NCBI GenBank assembly: GCA_951812805.1
Contig: CATOSZ010000015.1
Coordinates: 1-64,000, forward strand
Direction: 5' to 3'
DNA length: 64,000 nt
From: an uncultured Alphaproteobacteria bacterium
Lineage (GTDB): Bacteria > Pseudomonadota > Alphaproteobacteria > GCA-2731375
The notes under the pieces were generated by a model. It was not told where the DNA came from, made no database searches, and saw only the letters and a program-made list of their open reading frames with translations. The translations under genes were made by a program, and so were the position numbers. Each line of letters starts with the position of its first letter. Position 1 is the stretch's first letter. Positions 52,038 through 60,758 of this stretch are shown piece after piece.

Positions 52038-53533
52038 GCGACGGCCTCCCCGGCAACGCACAGCGTCTCATAGCGCTTGCAGTCCGCTTCGGGCCGCAAG
52101 GTCAGTTGCGGATAGGCGTGGCTCTCGCCCCATGGCGCGATGACCGGCTCCACCAGTTGGTTGATCAGATTGATGATGGCCGGAAGGCGCAGCGTGTTCT
52201 GCTCCACGGCCAGTTCACAGGCTATCTCGACCACCTCGATCCCGTGATCCTGGGCCAGCAGGAGCAGATCGACAAACTCCCGGTCCCCGCCTTTGCCGGC
52301 CATGTAATGCGCCCTGACCCGGTGCATCGCCTCAGGCAATTGCCAACCCACAAAGGGCGCGCCATCTCTCAGCGCGCCGGGCTTGCGGTCGAGTAGGGGC
52401 AGGTAATGCCAGGGCTCGAAATAGCTGGCGTTGCGGGTAAAGCGGCGCTTGTGCTCGGCAATCACATTCTGCCCTGACACAACCACGATCCGGTCCGCAT
52501 AGGCGCGCAGAGAGACAAGCTCCCCGGCGAACCGGGAGGGGACGCTATAGCGATTGGTGGCATATTGGACCAGACAGGTAGAGCGGACACGAGCGGCCTT
52601 CTCAACATAGCCGTCAAAAGCCCGGCCCAGGGGACGCAGTTCGGCGCACTCGTCTGCGAACACGTCCGAGATCTTGCGATCCGATTGTTCGGGGTGGGCG
52701 CGATTCGCCAATTCCTCGCAGCGCAGACGCAACCAGCCGTTCAGCGCATCCAGATCGTCAAAGGCGGGCTTGGGCGCAAACAGCTGTCCCCGCAGGAACC
52801 CAACCTGGTTCTCAATCTGACCCTTCTCCCACCCCGCCGCGGGTGTGCAAGCAACCGGTTCCATCACATAGTGGTTCATCAACGCCAGAAAGCGCGGATG
52901 GAACACACGGTCCTTAGAGCGCGAAACATAGGTTACCATCGTCTTGGGGTTGTCGATGATCACCCGGCGCGGTACGCCGCCATAGAAAGACATCGCCCGT
53001 GCAAAGGCGTCCAGCACCATCTCCTGAGATTCGCTGGGATAGGCAACAACAAAGGGCTTGCGGCTATGACATAGGCGGAAGTGGGCAACCTTTACCTTCT
53101 GCTCGACACCGCCCAGGACAGCGTATTCCGTGCTCCAGTCAAACTGGAGCGCGTCACCTGCCGTAAAGTGCAACGGAATGAACGCATCCCCCGATCCGGC
53201 GCCAGAACGCTTCAGGTCGCGGACAAACCTCTGAACCGTCGAGTAGGATCCGCTATAGCCTTCCGACACAAGCTGCTCATAAAGCTTCTTGGCCGTCCGG
53301 CGCTCACGGCGCGGGCGCCCCAGGTCCTGCTCAAAGAGCGCCCGAAGCCGGCTGGCGAAGCCATCGCTAAGCTTACGCCGGACGGGTGAAACGCGCCGCT
53401 GATAGCTCGGTGGATCGCCGTCCTTCAGATACTTCTTAATCGTGTTCCGCGACAAACCAGTCTGACGAGATACAGATCGGATACTCCGACCCTCCCGTAA
53501 TATCCAACGTCGGATCTTCAATACGCTTTCCAT
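52034..53533 (-). CDS. istA: IstA transposase of IS21 copy B
   Basis: 499 residues, product identical to copy A; DDE residues in ALQFDWSTEYAV, VIIDNPKTMV and KGQIENQVG. Confidence 0.93.
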   Translation of the reverse strand: MESVLKIRRWILREGRSIRSVSRQTGLSRNTIKKYLKDGDPPSYQRRVSPVRRKLSDGFASRLRALFEQDLGRPRRERRTAKKLYEQLVSEGYSGSYSTVQRFVRDLKRSGAGSGDAFIPLHFTAGDALQFDWSTEYAVLGGVEQKVKVAHFRLCHSRKPFVVAYPSESQEMVLDAFARAMSFYGGVPRRVIIDNPKTMVTYVSRSKDRVFHPRFLALMNHYVMEPVACTPAAGWEKGQIENQVGFLRGQLFAPKPAFDDLDALNGWLRLRCEELANRAHPEQSDRKISDVFADECAELRPLGRAFDGYVEKAARVRSTCLVQYATNRYSVPSRFAGELVSLRAYADRIVVVSGQNVIAEHKRRFTRNASYFEPWHYLPLLDRKPGALRDGAPFVGWQLPEAMHRVRAHYMAGKGGDREFVDLLLLAQDHGIEVVEIACELAVEQNTLRLPAIINLINQLVEPVIAPWGESHAYPQLTLRPEADCKRYETLCVAGEAVA

Positions 53534-53649
53534 CAATACCACCTGCTCTTTCCTCCGCACTGTTCCGTGCGGATGCTAGCGTTCCAGGTGAGTCAATTCT
53601 TACCGCTCATAACCCACCAAAGTGGGTCAGTTTTGCATGCCGATTCACA

Positions 53650-53679
53650 CTGAAGGCCAAGCTCGCCACCTTTGCATGA
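53650..53679 (+). pseudogene. Nine-codon 3' tail of a lost gene beside IS21 copy B
   Basis: Directly after the IS21 end the frame LKAKLATFA-stop is open; 132 bases of noncoding sequence then precede the SDR gene. It may be the last codons of a gene whose remainder was removed with the IS21 junction. Weak on its own. Confidence 0.25.
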
Positions 53680-53811
53680 GATGGGGAGGTGCGGCGACGG
53701 GGTATCGGATTCCCCGCCGCGCGACTCTGTGTCATGGTGCCGGAAATCTGGTCGACGTCTGCCGCGGGCGGCGGCGAGACCTTGGAAACTCGAGCGAAGG
53801 GACGACGAAAA

Positions 53812-54516
53812 ATGGATGTAGCGGGCAAGAAAGCGGTCATTTTCGGGGGCACCTCGGGCATCGGCCTGGCGTCGGCGGAGCGGCTCGTGGCGCTCGGAGC
53901 GGAGGTCATCGCGATCAGCCGGAATCCCGAAAAGGCGGGTGACGTTCCCGCCGGCATCACCCTAAAGAAATGCGACGTTCTCGATGCCGACGGCTTGCAG
54001 GCGACGCTCGACGACTGCGCGCCCTACGACATCCTGGTAAGCGCCGCGACCGGCGGCGCCCGCGCGGTCGGTCCGTTCCTCGAGATGGATATGGACGGCT
54101 ACAAGGCCTCCTTCGACAAGCTCTGGGGCTATGCCAACGTCGTGCGGTACGGCACCGGGCATCTGCCCGACGACGGCTGCATCGTGCTGGTCAGCGGCGC
54201 GCCGGCCCGCAAGACCAAACCGGGACAGGTCGCGATCGGCTCCGTCGGCGGGGCGGTCGAGGCCCTGGTCCGCGCCATCACCCGGGAAGTCGCGCCCAAG
54301 CGCATCAACATCGTATCGCCCGGCACCATCGACACCCCGATGGTCGCCACGCAAGGCGAGGCGCGCACCGAGTTCTACGCCAAGGCCACCGGGAGCAACA
54401 TCATCCCGAGGGCCGGAACCGCCGACGAGGTGGCGCAAGGCATCATGTTCGTGATCCAGAACGACTTCGTGACCGGAACGACGGTGGACGTCGATGGCGG
54501 GTGGCTGGTGTCCTAG
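53812..54516 (+). CDS. Short-chain dehydrogenase/reductase
   Basis: 234 residues from ATG 53812. NAD(P) motif AVIFGGTSGIGLASAERL and C-terminal SPGTIDTPMVATQGEA, FVTGTTVDVDGGWLVS are typical. The canonical Y-x3-K is not evident: the expected region reads KTKPGQVAIGSVGGAVEALV, with Tyr absent. It may therefore be an atypical or inactive member. The stop codon TAG is the first three bases of a degenerate palindromic repeat. Confidence 0.78.
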   Translation: MDVAGKKAVIFGGTSGIGLASAERLVALGAEVIAISRNPEKAGDVPAGITLKKCDVLDADGLQATLDDCAPYDILVSAATGGARAVGPFLEMDMDGYKASFDKLWGYANVVRYGTGHLPDDGCIVLVSGAPARKTKPGQVAIGSVGGAVEALVRAITREVAPKRINIVSPGTIDTPMVATQGEARTEFYAKATGSNIIPRAGTADEVAQGIMFVIQNDFVTGTTVDVDGGWLVS

Positions 54517-54630
54517 CCCGGCTCTCGCCCCTCTCGCGCACTCCCCGATTTCAACGGCGCCGTCGGCCCTCGCCGAATCGACCCGGCCCAGGTAGACTGA
54601 GGTCATGGATAGTGTGAAAAATGCGGGCTA
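54514..54630. repeat. Degenerate, shortened relative of the 42603 palindromic element
   Basis: Begins TAGCCCG and ends CGGGCTA. Its right 63 bp (54568-54630) align without gaps to 42810-42872 with about seven mismatches. The left arm is only weakly similar and most of the centre is missing. Lies between the SDR stop and the HD-GYP gene. Confidence 0.7.
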
Positions 54631-54718
54631 GAGTCAGGGAGTAGTCGTTCGATCAACGCCTCCGTGAGAGAGGTCCAGGCATCGAACGAGTCGGGCTGCG
54701 GGGCCCGGAGGAGCGCCG

Positions 54719-56119
54719 ATGTCAGTAGTCGATCTGCAGCATGAACGCCGCCTTGTCGAGGCCGCGACGGACAAGCTCCGCGATGGCCGGATCGGCACCG
54801 CCGCGGGCGCCTATGGCGAACTGCTGTCCCAGTACGAGAGCCTGGTGAAACGCCTCGACCGGGAGGAGGCGCCGAACGACCGGCGCAGCCCCGAGGCGAT
54901 GATGCAGAAGCTGATCGAGATCGGCATCGCACTCTCCGCCGATCGCAACCCCGCGCGGCTGATGGAATCGATCCTGCGCGAGGCGAAGGAGCTGACCAAC
55001 GCCGACGGCGGCACACTCTATACCCGGACGGAGGACGACGAGCTTCGCTTCGAGATCATCCGTAACGACACCCTGAACATCGCCAAGGGCGGCACCACGG
55101 GCGAGGAGATCGAGTTCGATCCCCTGCCGATGTACGACGCCGAAGGCACCGCCAATCATTCCAACGTCGCCACCCACGTAGCGCTCAGCGGGCGCACCAT
55201 CAACGTGCCCGACGCCTACGATACGGAGGAGTTCGACTTCACCGGCGCCAAGCGCTTCGACGAGGGCATGAGCTATCGTTCGAAGTCGTTCCTGACGGTG
55301 CCGTTGAAGACCCGCCAGGGCGACGTCATCGGCGTGCTGCAGCTGATCAACGCGCGCGATCCGGCGACCGGCGATGTCGTCGGTTTCCCGGCCGAGTTCG
55401 AAAGCTATGTCGGCGCGCTCGCTTCGCAGGCCGCCGTGGCGCTCGACAACCAGCAACTGCTCGAAGCCCAGAAGGTGCTGCTGGATTCCTTCATCATGCT
55501 GATCGCCGGCGCGATCGACGAAAAGTCGCCCTATACCGGCGGGCATTGCAACCGCGTACCGGACCTGGCGATGATGCTGGCCCAGGCAGCCTGCGAGGTC
55601 GAGGACGGCCCCTTCGCCGGCTTCAGCTTCGACGACGAGCAATGGTACGAGTTCCAGGTGGCGGGCTGGCTGCATGATTGCGGCAAGGTGACGACGCCCG
55701 AGTATGTCGTCGACAAGGCGACCAAGCTGGAGACCATCTACAACCGCGTCCACGAGGTGCGCACCCGCTTCGAGGTGCTGCGCCGGGACGCCGAGATCGC
55801 CTATCTCGAAGGCCGGCTGGCCGGTGGCGACGAGGCGACGCTGCGGGCGGCGCGCGACGATCGTATCGCCCAGCTGGACGACGATTTCGCCTTCATCGCC
55901 GAATGCAACATCGGTGGTGAGTTCATGTCGGACGAGCGGATCGAACGGTTGAACCAGATCGCCGGCACGACCTGGACGCGCCATTTCGACGATCGCATCG
56001 GGGTCAGCCACGACGAGCTGAGGCGCATGGAACGGACGCCGGCGACACCGCTCCCGGCCGCGGAACGCCTGCTGAGCGACAATGCGGATTTCGGTAGTTC
56101 CGGACGGCGGTTTCAGTAA
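54719..56119 (+). pseudogene. GAF/HD-GYP-type phosphodiesterase, C-terminus cut by IS21-type element
   Basis: Native sequence runs to 56088; the last ~10 codons come from the IS. N-terminal helical region, GAF domain (~60-235, LMESILREAKELTNADGGTL, FLTVPLKTRQGDVIGVLQLI), then an HD domain start with GGHCNRVPDLAMMLAQAACE and GWLHDCGKVTTPEYVVDKAT. The HHE/GYP motif that normally follows is missing because the gene is interrupted. Intact relatives hydrolyse cyclic di-GMP; this product would lack essential metal ligands. Confidence 0.87.
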
Positions 56120-56187
56120 GTCCTGGCCACCGATTTCATAAAGTCCCGGCCGGTTCCGGGAGTTTGGCTTCGGGTGCCTTGTTGCCG

Positions 56188-56964
56188 TCAGTCGGGATTG
56201 TTTTCCGTTGTGGTTGGCTGGGTCAAGTCGGTCGTCGATTTCTTCTTTCGCATGCTGTCGCCTTTCAAGCCGATGCGGTGGGCGTTGTGGATGACGCGGT
56301 CGAGGATGGCGTCGGCGATGGTGGCCTCGCCGATCAGGTCGTGCCAGGCGGTCACGGGGATCTGCGCGGTGATGAGGGTTGAGCGTCGGTGGTATCGTTC
56401 CTCGCAGATTTCCAGGAGATCGAGGCGCTGGCGGTCGGTCAGGCCATGGGTTCCCCAGTCGTCGAGGACGAGCAGCTGGACCCGGGCGAGGCGGTCGATC
56501 AGGCGGGGCAGCCGGCCGTCGAGGCGGGCCATGGCGAGGTCCTCGAAGAGCCTGGGCATGCGGACGTAGAGGACGGAATGATCGAGCCTGGCGGCCTGAT
56601 GGGCGATGGCACAGGCGAGCCATGTCTTGCCGGTTCCGGTCTGGCCGGTGACGATGAGGTTCTCGTGTGCCTTGAGCCAGACGCCCTGGGCGAGAGAGAG
56701 GACGGCGCGGCGGTCGAGGCCTCGTTCGGCGGCGAAGTCGATGTCCTCGATGCAGGCCTCGGGGAAGCGTAGCCTGGCCTGTCTGAGGCGGTTGGCGAGG
56801 CGCTTGTCGGCGCGGGTGGCGGCCTCGCGGTCGAGCATGAGGGCGAGCCAGTCCTCGCGGTTCAATTCCGATGATTGGCCTCGCTCGGCCATGTCGCGGT
56901 AAGCCTCTGCCATGCCCTTGAAGCCGAGGGCCTGCATCTGGTCGAGGGTCGGGTGTGTCAGCAT
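56188..56964 (-). CDS. istB: IstB ATPase of second IS21-type element
   Basis: 258 residues. N-terminal MLTHPTLDQMQALGFKGMAE, Walker A VTGQTGTGKTWLACAIAH, Walker B LLVLDDWGTHGLTDRQRLDL, then ITAQIPVTAWHDLIGEATIA typical of the IS408/IS1162 branch. Basic C-terminal tail. Intact. Confidence 0.93.
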   Translation of the reverse strand: MLTHPTLDQMQALGFKGMAEAYRDMAERGQSSELNREDWLALMLDREAATRADKRLANRLRQARLRFPEACIEDIDFAAERGLDRRAVLSLAQGVWLKAHENLIVTGQTGTGKTWLACAIAHQAARLDHSVLYVRMPRLFEDLAMARLDGRLPRLIDRLARVQLLVLDDWGTHGLTDRQRLDLLEICEERYHRRSTLITAQIPVTAWHDLIGEATIADAILDRVIHNAHRIGLKGDSMRKKKSTTDLTQPTTTENNPD

Positions 56965-56981
56965 GAGGTGTCTTCTCCTGG

Positions 56982-58535
56982 TTATCGGTAGTAGCCGGGG
57001 CCGCGGATGTTGGTGTGTGGCGGCAGCGGCAGAAGCGGTTCGCGCTCGGGGCGTGTGCGATCGAGGCCGGACTTGAGGATGGCGGCGAGCGATGAGTAGC
57101 TGGTCGTGTTGATGGTGAGCGCGCGTGCGCAGGCGGCCTCGACGCGTTCCGGTTCGTATCGGCGGGCGAGCGACAAGACGCCCATGGCGCTGCGATAGCC
57201 TTGCTCGGGATGGGGCCGATCGCGGATCATCCGCTCGACCAGGAGGGCGGCGTTGGGGCCGATGCGGCTGGCCTGGTCGATCAGGCTTTGTGGCGTTCGC
57301 TCGGCATAGCGCTGGTGCGCCTTGGGCATGTGGGCCGGGATCGTGGCATGGCCGCCATGCGGTGAGCGGCGGAGATGGCTGGCGACGCGCTTGTGGTTGT
57401 GGAAGATCTCGACCGTGCGGTGAGTGAGCCGGACTTGGACCTTGCGGCCGATCAGGCCGTGCGGCACGGAGTAGAAGCTGCGCTCGACGTCGACGTGATA
57501 GTCGGAATGGACCTTGGCGGTCTTCCATTCGGCATATTCGAAGGGCGTCGTCGGCAGGGGTGCCAGGGCCTCGCGCTCGATGGCCTCGAACATCTGGCGC
57601 CGGCTCTTTCCAAGGTTGCGCATGGGCCGCTCGTTGAGCTCCTCGAGGAGGTCGCGGATCGCCCGGTTGAGCTGGTCGAGGGAGAAGAAGCGCGTATTGC
57701 GCAGTCTTGCCAGGATCCAGCGCTCGACGACCTGGACGGCGACTTCGACCTTGGCCTTGTCGCGCGGCTTGCGGACCCGGGTCGGCAGGACGGTGGTGTC
57801 GTAGTGCTCGGCGAGCGCGGCGAAGGTCGGGTTGAGGGTCGGCTCGAACCAGAGCGGCTTGGCGACGCCGGCCTTGAGGTTATCGCAGACGATGCTCTTG
57901 GGCACGCCGCCGAAGTAGGCGAGCGCCCGGCATTGTCCGGCGACCCAGTCGGGCAGGCGCTGGGTCAGGCTGGCGGTGGCGAAGGTGAGCGAGGAAGCGC
58001 CCAGCACGGCGACGAAGATCTGCGCGTCGTGCACCTCGCCGGTCTCGGGGTCGACGATGTCCACCGTCTGGCCGGCATAATCGGTCTGCATGACCGCACC
58101 GGCCTCGTGGCGGTTGCGCCAGGTGGCGCCGGTGCGCCGCTTGAACGCCGTGAAGGCTTCGCAGAACCAGGTGTAGCCGTAGCCATCGGGATGTGAGGCG
58201 CGGTATTCCTGCCAGAGCAGGGTCAGCGTCACCCCCTTGCGCTTCAGCTCGGCCGCGACCGTCGGCCAGTGCGGCTCGCACCTGTCGCGCGGGGGCCGGC
58301 CCATGCGGCGGAACAGCGTCTCTTGCAGGACCGCGTCGTCCTCGTATTCCGCCGGCAGCGGCCAGGCGGTAAGGCCGACCTCGCGGGCCCGCAGCAAATA
58401 GGTCGACACTGTCGTCTTGGAGACCTTCAGCCGTTCCGCCACCTCTCGCGCCGAGAGGCCTTGGTCATGCGTCAGCCGCAGGATCGTTCGTGCATCTCTC
58501 ACCGTCGTTCGTCTCGTCTGCTTCCGTCTGGGCAT
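56982..58535 (-). CDS. istA: IstA transposase of second IS21-type element
   Basis: 517 residues from ATG 58535 (MPRRKQTRRTT). Helix-turn-helix LSAREVAERLKVSKTTVSTY, integrase core with Asp in AGAVMQTDYAGQTVDIV, Asp in KSIVCDNLKAGVAK and Glu in RDKAKVEVAVQVVERW, then FYSVPHGLIGRKVQVRLTHR. Intact; 17 bases before istB. Confidence 0.93.
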   Translation of the reverse strand: MPRRKQTRRTTVRDARTILRLTHDQGLSAREVAERLKVSKTTVSTYLLRAREVGLTAWPLPAEYEDDAVLQETLFRRMGRPPRDRCEPHWPTVAAELKRKGVTLTLLWQEYRASHPDGYGYTWFCEAFTAFKRRTGATWRNRHEAGAVMQTDYAGQTVDIVDPETGEVHDAQIFVAVLGASSLTFATASLTQRLPDWVAGQCRALAYFGGVPKSIVCDNLKAGVAKPLWFEPTLNPTFAALAEHYDTTVLPTRVRKPRDKAKVEVAVQVVERWILARLRNTRFFSLDQLNRAIRDLLEELNERPMRNLGKSRRQMFEAIEREALAPLPTTPFEYAEWKTAKVHSDYHVDVERSFYSVPHGLIGRKVQVRLTHRTVEIFHNHKRVASHLRRSPHGGHATIPAHMPKAHQRYAERTPQSLIDQASRIGPNAALLVERMIRDRPHPEQGYRSAMGVLSLARRYEPERVEAACARALTINTTSYSSLAAILKSGLDRTRPEREPLLPLPPHTNIRGPGYYR

Positions 58536-58701
58536 GTCCCCTCCCGGCAAAAGCCAAGAGGTAGACGCCGAGACGGCGCACCCGAAAGCTGAACTCAGAT
58601 CGCCCCGTGATGCTGTCCGGGACTTTCCGGAATCACTGGCCGCGACTTACTGAAATCTCTGGCCAGGACTTTCCGTAATCGGTGTCCGGGACTTTCCGAA
58701 A

Positions 58702-59043
58702 CGCGCAATCCAGGAGGGCACCGCGGCCCAGAGCTTGCACCGCCAGCTCCTGGCACTGGAAAACACCGAGGCCCGGCTGAAGTACGAATATGCCGCTCTC
58801 GCCAGCCCGCCCACCGTCGACCCCGACCTGCTGACGACACGGTTGCTGGACAAACTCGACACGCTCGCCGCCGCCATCGCCAACGCGCGCGCGCCGGTCA
58901 AGCGGCATGACGCCCTCATGACCCTCTCCACGTTGATCGAACGCATCGTCGCCGCGCCCGATCCGGACAATCGTTACGACATGAACCTCACCGTCACCCC
59001 CCGCACGGACGGATTGGTCGACCTCGCCATTGCCGCCGTGTAG
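58702..59043 (+). pseudogene. Serine recombinase, C-terminal fragment
   Basis: About 113 residues starting at the IS21-type end (RAIQEGTAAQSLHRQLLALE) with a coiled-coil segment and a tail ERIVAAPDPDNRYDMNLTVT. The coiled coil plus beta-rich tail resembles the C-terminus of phage-type serine recombinases; no catalytic domain is present. The truncation coincides with the IS end. Its neighbour parB suggests a second mobile element. Confidence 0.5.
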
Positions 59044-59127
59044 ACGGCGATCCGGCAATCACACTCCCGCATGAAACGAGAGCGAGCCAGGAGGAGGCCC
59101 GATCCTTAATCGTTCCTCCTCCTGGCT

Positions 59128-60087
59128 TCAGGCCTCCCCGTCGACTTCCCCCAGGAACCGCCGCCGGGTCTCCGGCCCCGCTTTCCGCCAGGCCCGGCGC
59201 AGGGCCTCCAGCTGCGCCGTCTCCGATAAACTGGCCCTGCCTCCCGCCGCCTTGCCGTCGATCGCCGACAAGGCCTTGTCCAGCGTCGCCGGCCCCGGGA
59301 TCGACGTGCAAATCCCCGCCACCACGCGCTGGCGAGACCGCGACAGTTTCGCCAGTCTATGCAGATCCCCCTCCCGCTCCGCCAATGCCGTACCGGCAAG
59401 CGCTTCCGCCGCCTCGTCGTCGATACCTTCGCCGATCGCTACCGCGCGGCGAACCGCGCGCGACGTCAGCCCCATCTTCGCGCTTGCATCGTCGGCGAAG
59501 GATCGGATGGAAAACTTTTCCATCCGATTTTTCTCCACGAATTCAATGCTCTTGCGGTCTCCCCCATTGCATGCTTCGGGAAACAGCCGCTCGTACACCG
59601 CCTTGCGTGCGGCCAGGAACCGCGCCCGGTCCAGCGCGGTCAACTCCGCCCGGGCCAGGTTCTCGTCGATCTCCATCAAGCGAACCTCGTCCGGCGTGCC
59701 GTCCACGATCATCCCCTCGATCTCCGTCCAACCCAACGCCCGAGCCGCCGCCAATCGATGCGCACCCGCCACCAGCGCGAACAACCCCGCGTCCGACGCG
59801 CCCCAGGCATTGGGACGCGTCGTATCCGCCTCCCGCCAGGGTCGCAGCAACACCGGCGATTGCAGGCCAATATCCCGCATCGAGGCGGCAATGGTCTCGA
59901 CCTTCTGTTCATCCAGGCCCAGCCGCAGGCGGTCCTCGACCCGGATCGCCGCCAGCGCCACCGACAGCGTCCGTCGCGGACGCGCCGTTTCCAGTTCGCT
60001 CTGTTCGGCCTGAGCGTCCCCATTGCCCGTCCTTGCCTCCGGCGATAGCGAGCGGAACGCTTCCGCCAAGTTCCGTCGTTTCGTCAT
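59128..60087 (-). CDS. parB: ParB/RepB-family partition protein
   Basis: 319 residues from ATG 60087. ParB N-terminal nuclease-like fold: IAASMRDIGLQSPVLLRPW, LFALVAGAHRLAAARALGW and MEIDENLARAELTALDRARF, then a helical region RSFADDASAKMGLTSRAVRR and a Lys/Arg-rich C-terminal part. It binds parS-type sites to segregate plasmids or to stabilise integrative elements. It overlaps the parA remnant by ATGA. A full-length gene in an otherwise damaged locus. Confidence 0.8.
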   Translation of the reverse strand: MTKRRNLAEAFRSLSPEARTGNGDAQAEQSELETARPRRTLSVALAAIRVEDRLRLGLDEQKVETIAASMRDIGLQSPVLLRPWREADTTRPNAWGASDAGLFALVAGAHRLAAARALGWTEIEGMIVDGTPDEVRLMEIDENLARAELTALDRARFLAARKAVYERLFPEACNGGDRKSIEFVEKNRMEKFSIRSFADDASAKMGLTSRAVRRAVAIGEGIDDEAAEALAGTALAEREGDLHRLAKLSRSRQRVVAGICTSIPGPATLDKALSAIDGKAAGGRASLSETAQLEALRRAWRKAGPETRRRFLGEVDGEA

Positions 60088-60410
60088 GCCGACCTCCCCG
60101 CGTCGTCCTTCGCCATCGCCCGCACGGCGGGATGGCCCAACAATCGATCCAGCAGCGCCAGAACCTCCCCCGCCGCCTTGCCACGCGGTGCGTACTCCAC
60201 CACGCCTTGGCCCGCCGTCAGGGCATGCACGAAGGCGGCGCGCTGTCCGAGAGGCGGCGCCACCGCGTCCAGGCCCAAGTTCGCCAGCGCCGCCGCCGTC
60301 TCCGCTGCCAACCGGCCCCGCGCCGGCGCCGCGTTCACCACCGCCACCGCCGGGACATTTGCCAGCCGGGCGATGTCCAGGCTGTCGGTGACCGCACCAG
60401 CAATTCTCAT
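60084..60410 (-). pseudogene. parA: ParA-family ATPase, C-terminal fragment
   Basis: About 100 residues matching the ParA C-terminus: ANVPAVAVVNAAPARGRLAA, ALANLGLDAVAPPLGQRAAF and VHALTAGQGVVEYAPRGKAA. The Walker A and B regions are missing; the frame ends upstream in sequence belonging to a transposase element, near 60400. Without ParA the partition module should not work. Confidence 0.82.
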
Positions 60411-60470
60411 TATGGCTCTTGTTTCTGTCTCCCGGGTGATTCTCGCTTGGTTTTGGGGTCCGGTTTCGGT

Positions 60471-60758
60471 TCAGGGGCTGGCTCCGGCGGGCGGTGGCTG
60501 TCCGGTGATGAGGGTCCGCACGAGAGCCGCCCAGGAGGGGAAGACGATGTAGCTTGTGATGGTGCGTAAGTGCTCGAAGAAGCGCCGGCGTGAGCCAAGG
60601 GCGCCGCGGGCCTTTTCCCAGACGGCTTCGAGGATCTCGCACACGCCGTGGCAGGCGAAGGCGAAGAGGTTCATGGTGGCGAGCAGGGCCGAGAGGTTCT
60701 GTTTGCCATGTCCGAAGTTGTGCTCGAGATTGTAGCCGTTGTTCTTGAGCACGTTGAA
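60471..60758 (-). pseudogene. DDE transposase, C-terminal relic (ISNCY/IS4-like)
   Basis: Beginning at the IS66 end, the minus strand reads FNVLKNNGYNLEHNFGHGKQ then NLSALLATMNLFAFACHGVC and ends LVRTLITGQPPPAGASP. The N-LK..GY.LEHN.GHGKQ motif is the catalytic-Glu end of a family of DDE transposases (ISNCY-like, from memory). The N-terminal part was removed by, or lies beyond, the IS66 insertion. Confidence 0.6.

Larger units (their letters stand above)
50674..53649 (-). mobile_element. IS21-type element, copy B (2976 bp)
   Basis: Nearly identical to copy A, including the noncoding tail with hairpins and the nested IS256 relic (50915-51211). It has 10 C in the run near 50720 where copy A has 9, and GTGAGTC instead of GTGGGTC near the right end. 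No target duplication (TATATC left, CTGAAGG right). Same orientation as copy A, 35.25 kb away. Confidence 0.92.
56089..58701 (-). mobile_element. Second type of IS21-family element (2613 bp)
   Basis: Terminal inverted repeats with several subterminal copies of GACTTTCCG/GACTTACTG-type boxes: left TTTCGGTAGTTCCGGACGGC, right (read inwards) TTTCGGAAAGTCCCGGACAC. Contains istA and istB unrelated in detail to copies A and B. No target duplication visible; the flanks belong to different genes (HD-GYP left, recombinase tail right). Confidence 0.85.

Noticed and set aside
54722..56623. A 633-codon minus-strand frame across the HD-GYP and IstB genes
   Set aside because: It spans two unrelated loci and the IS junction and has no recognisable domain; it is a GC-driven shadow frame.
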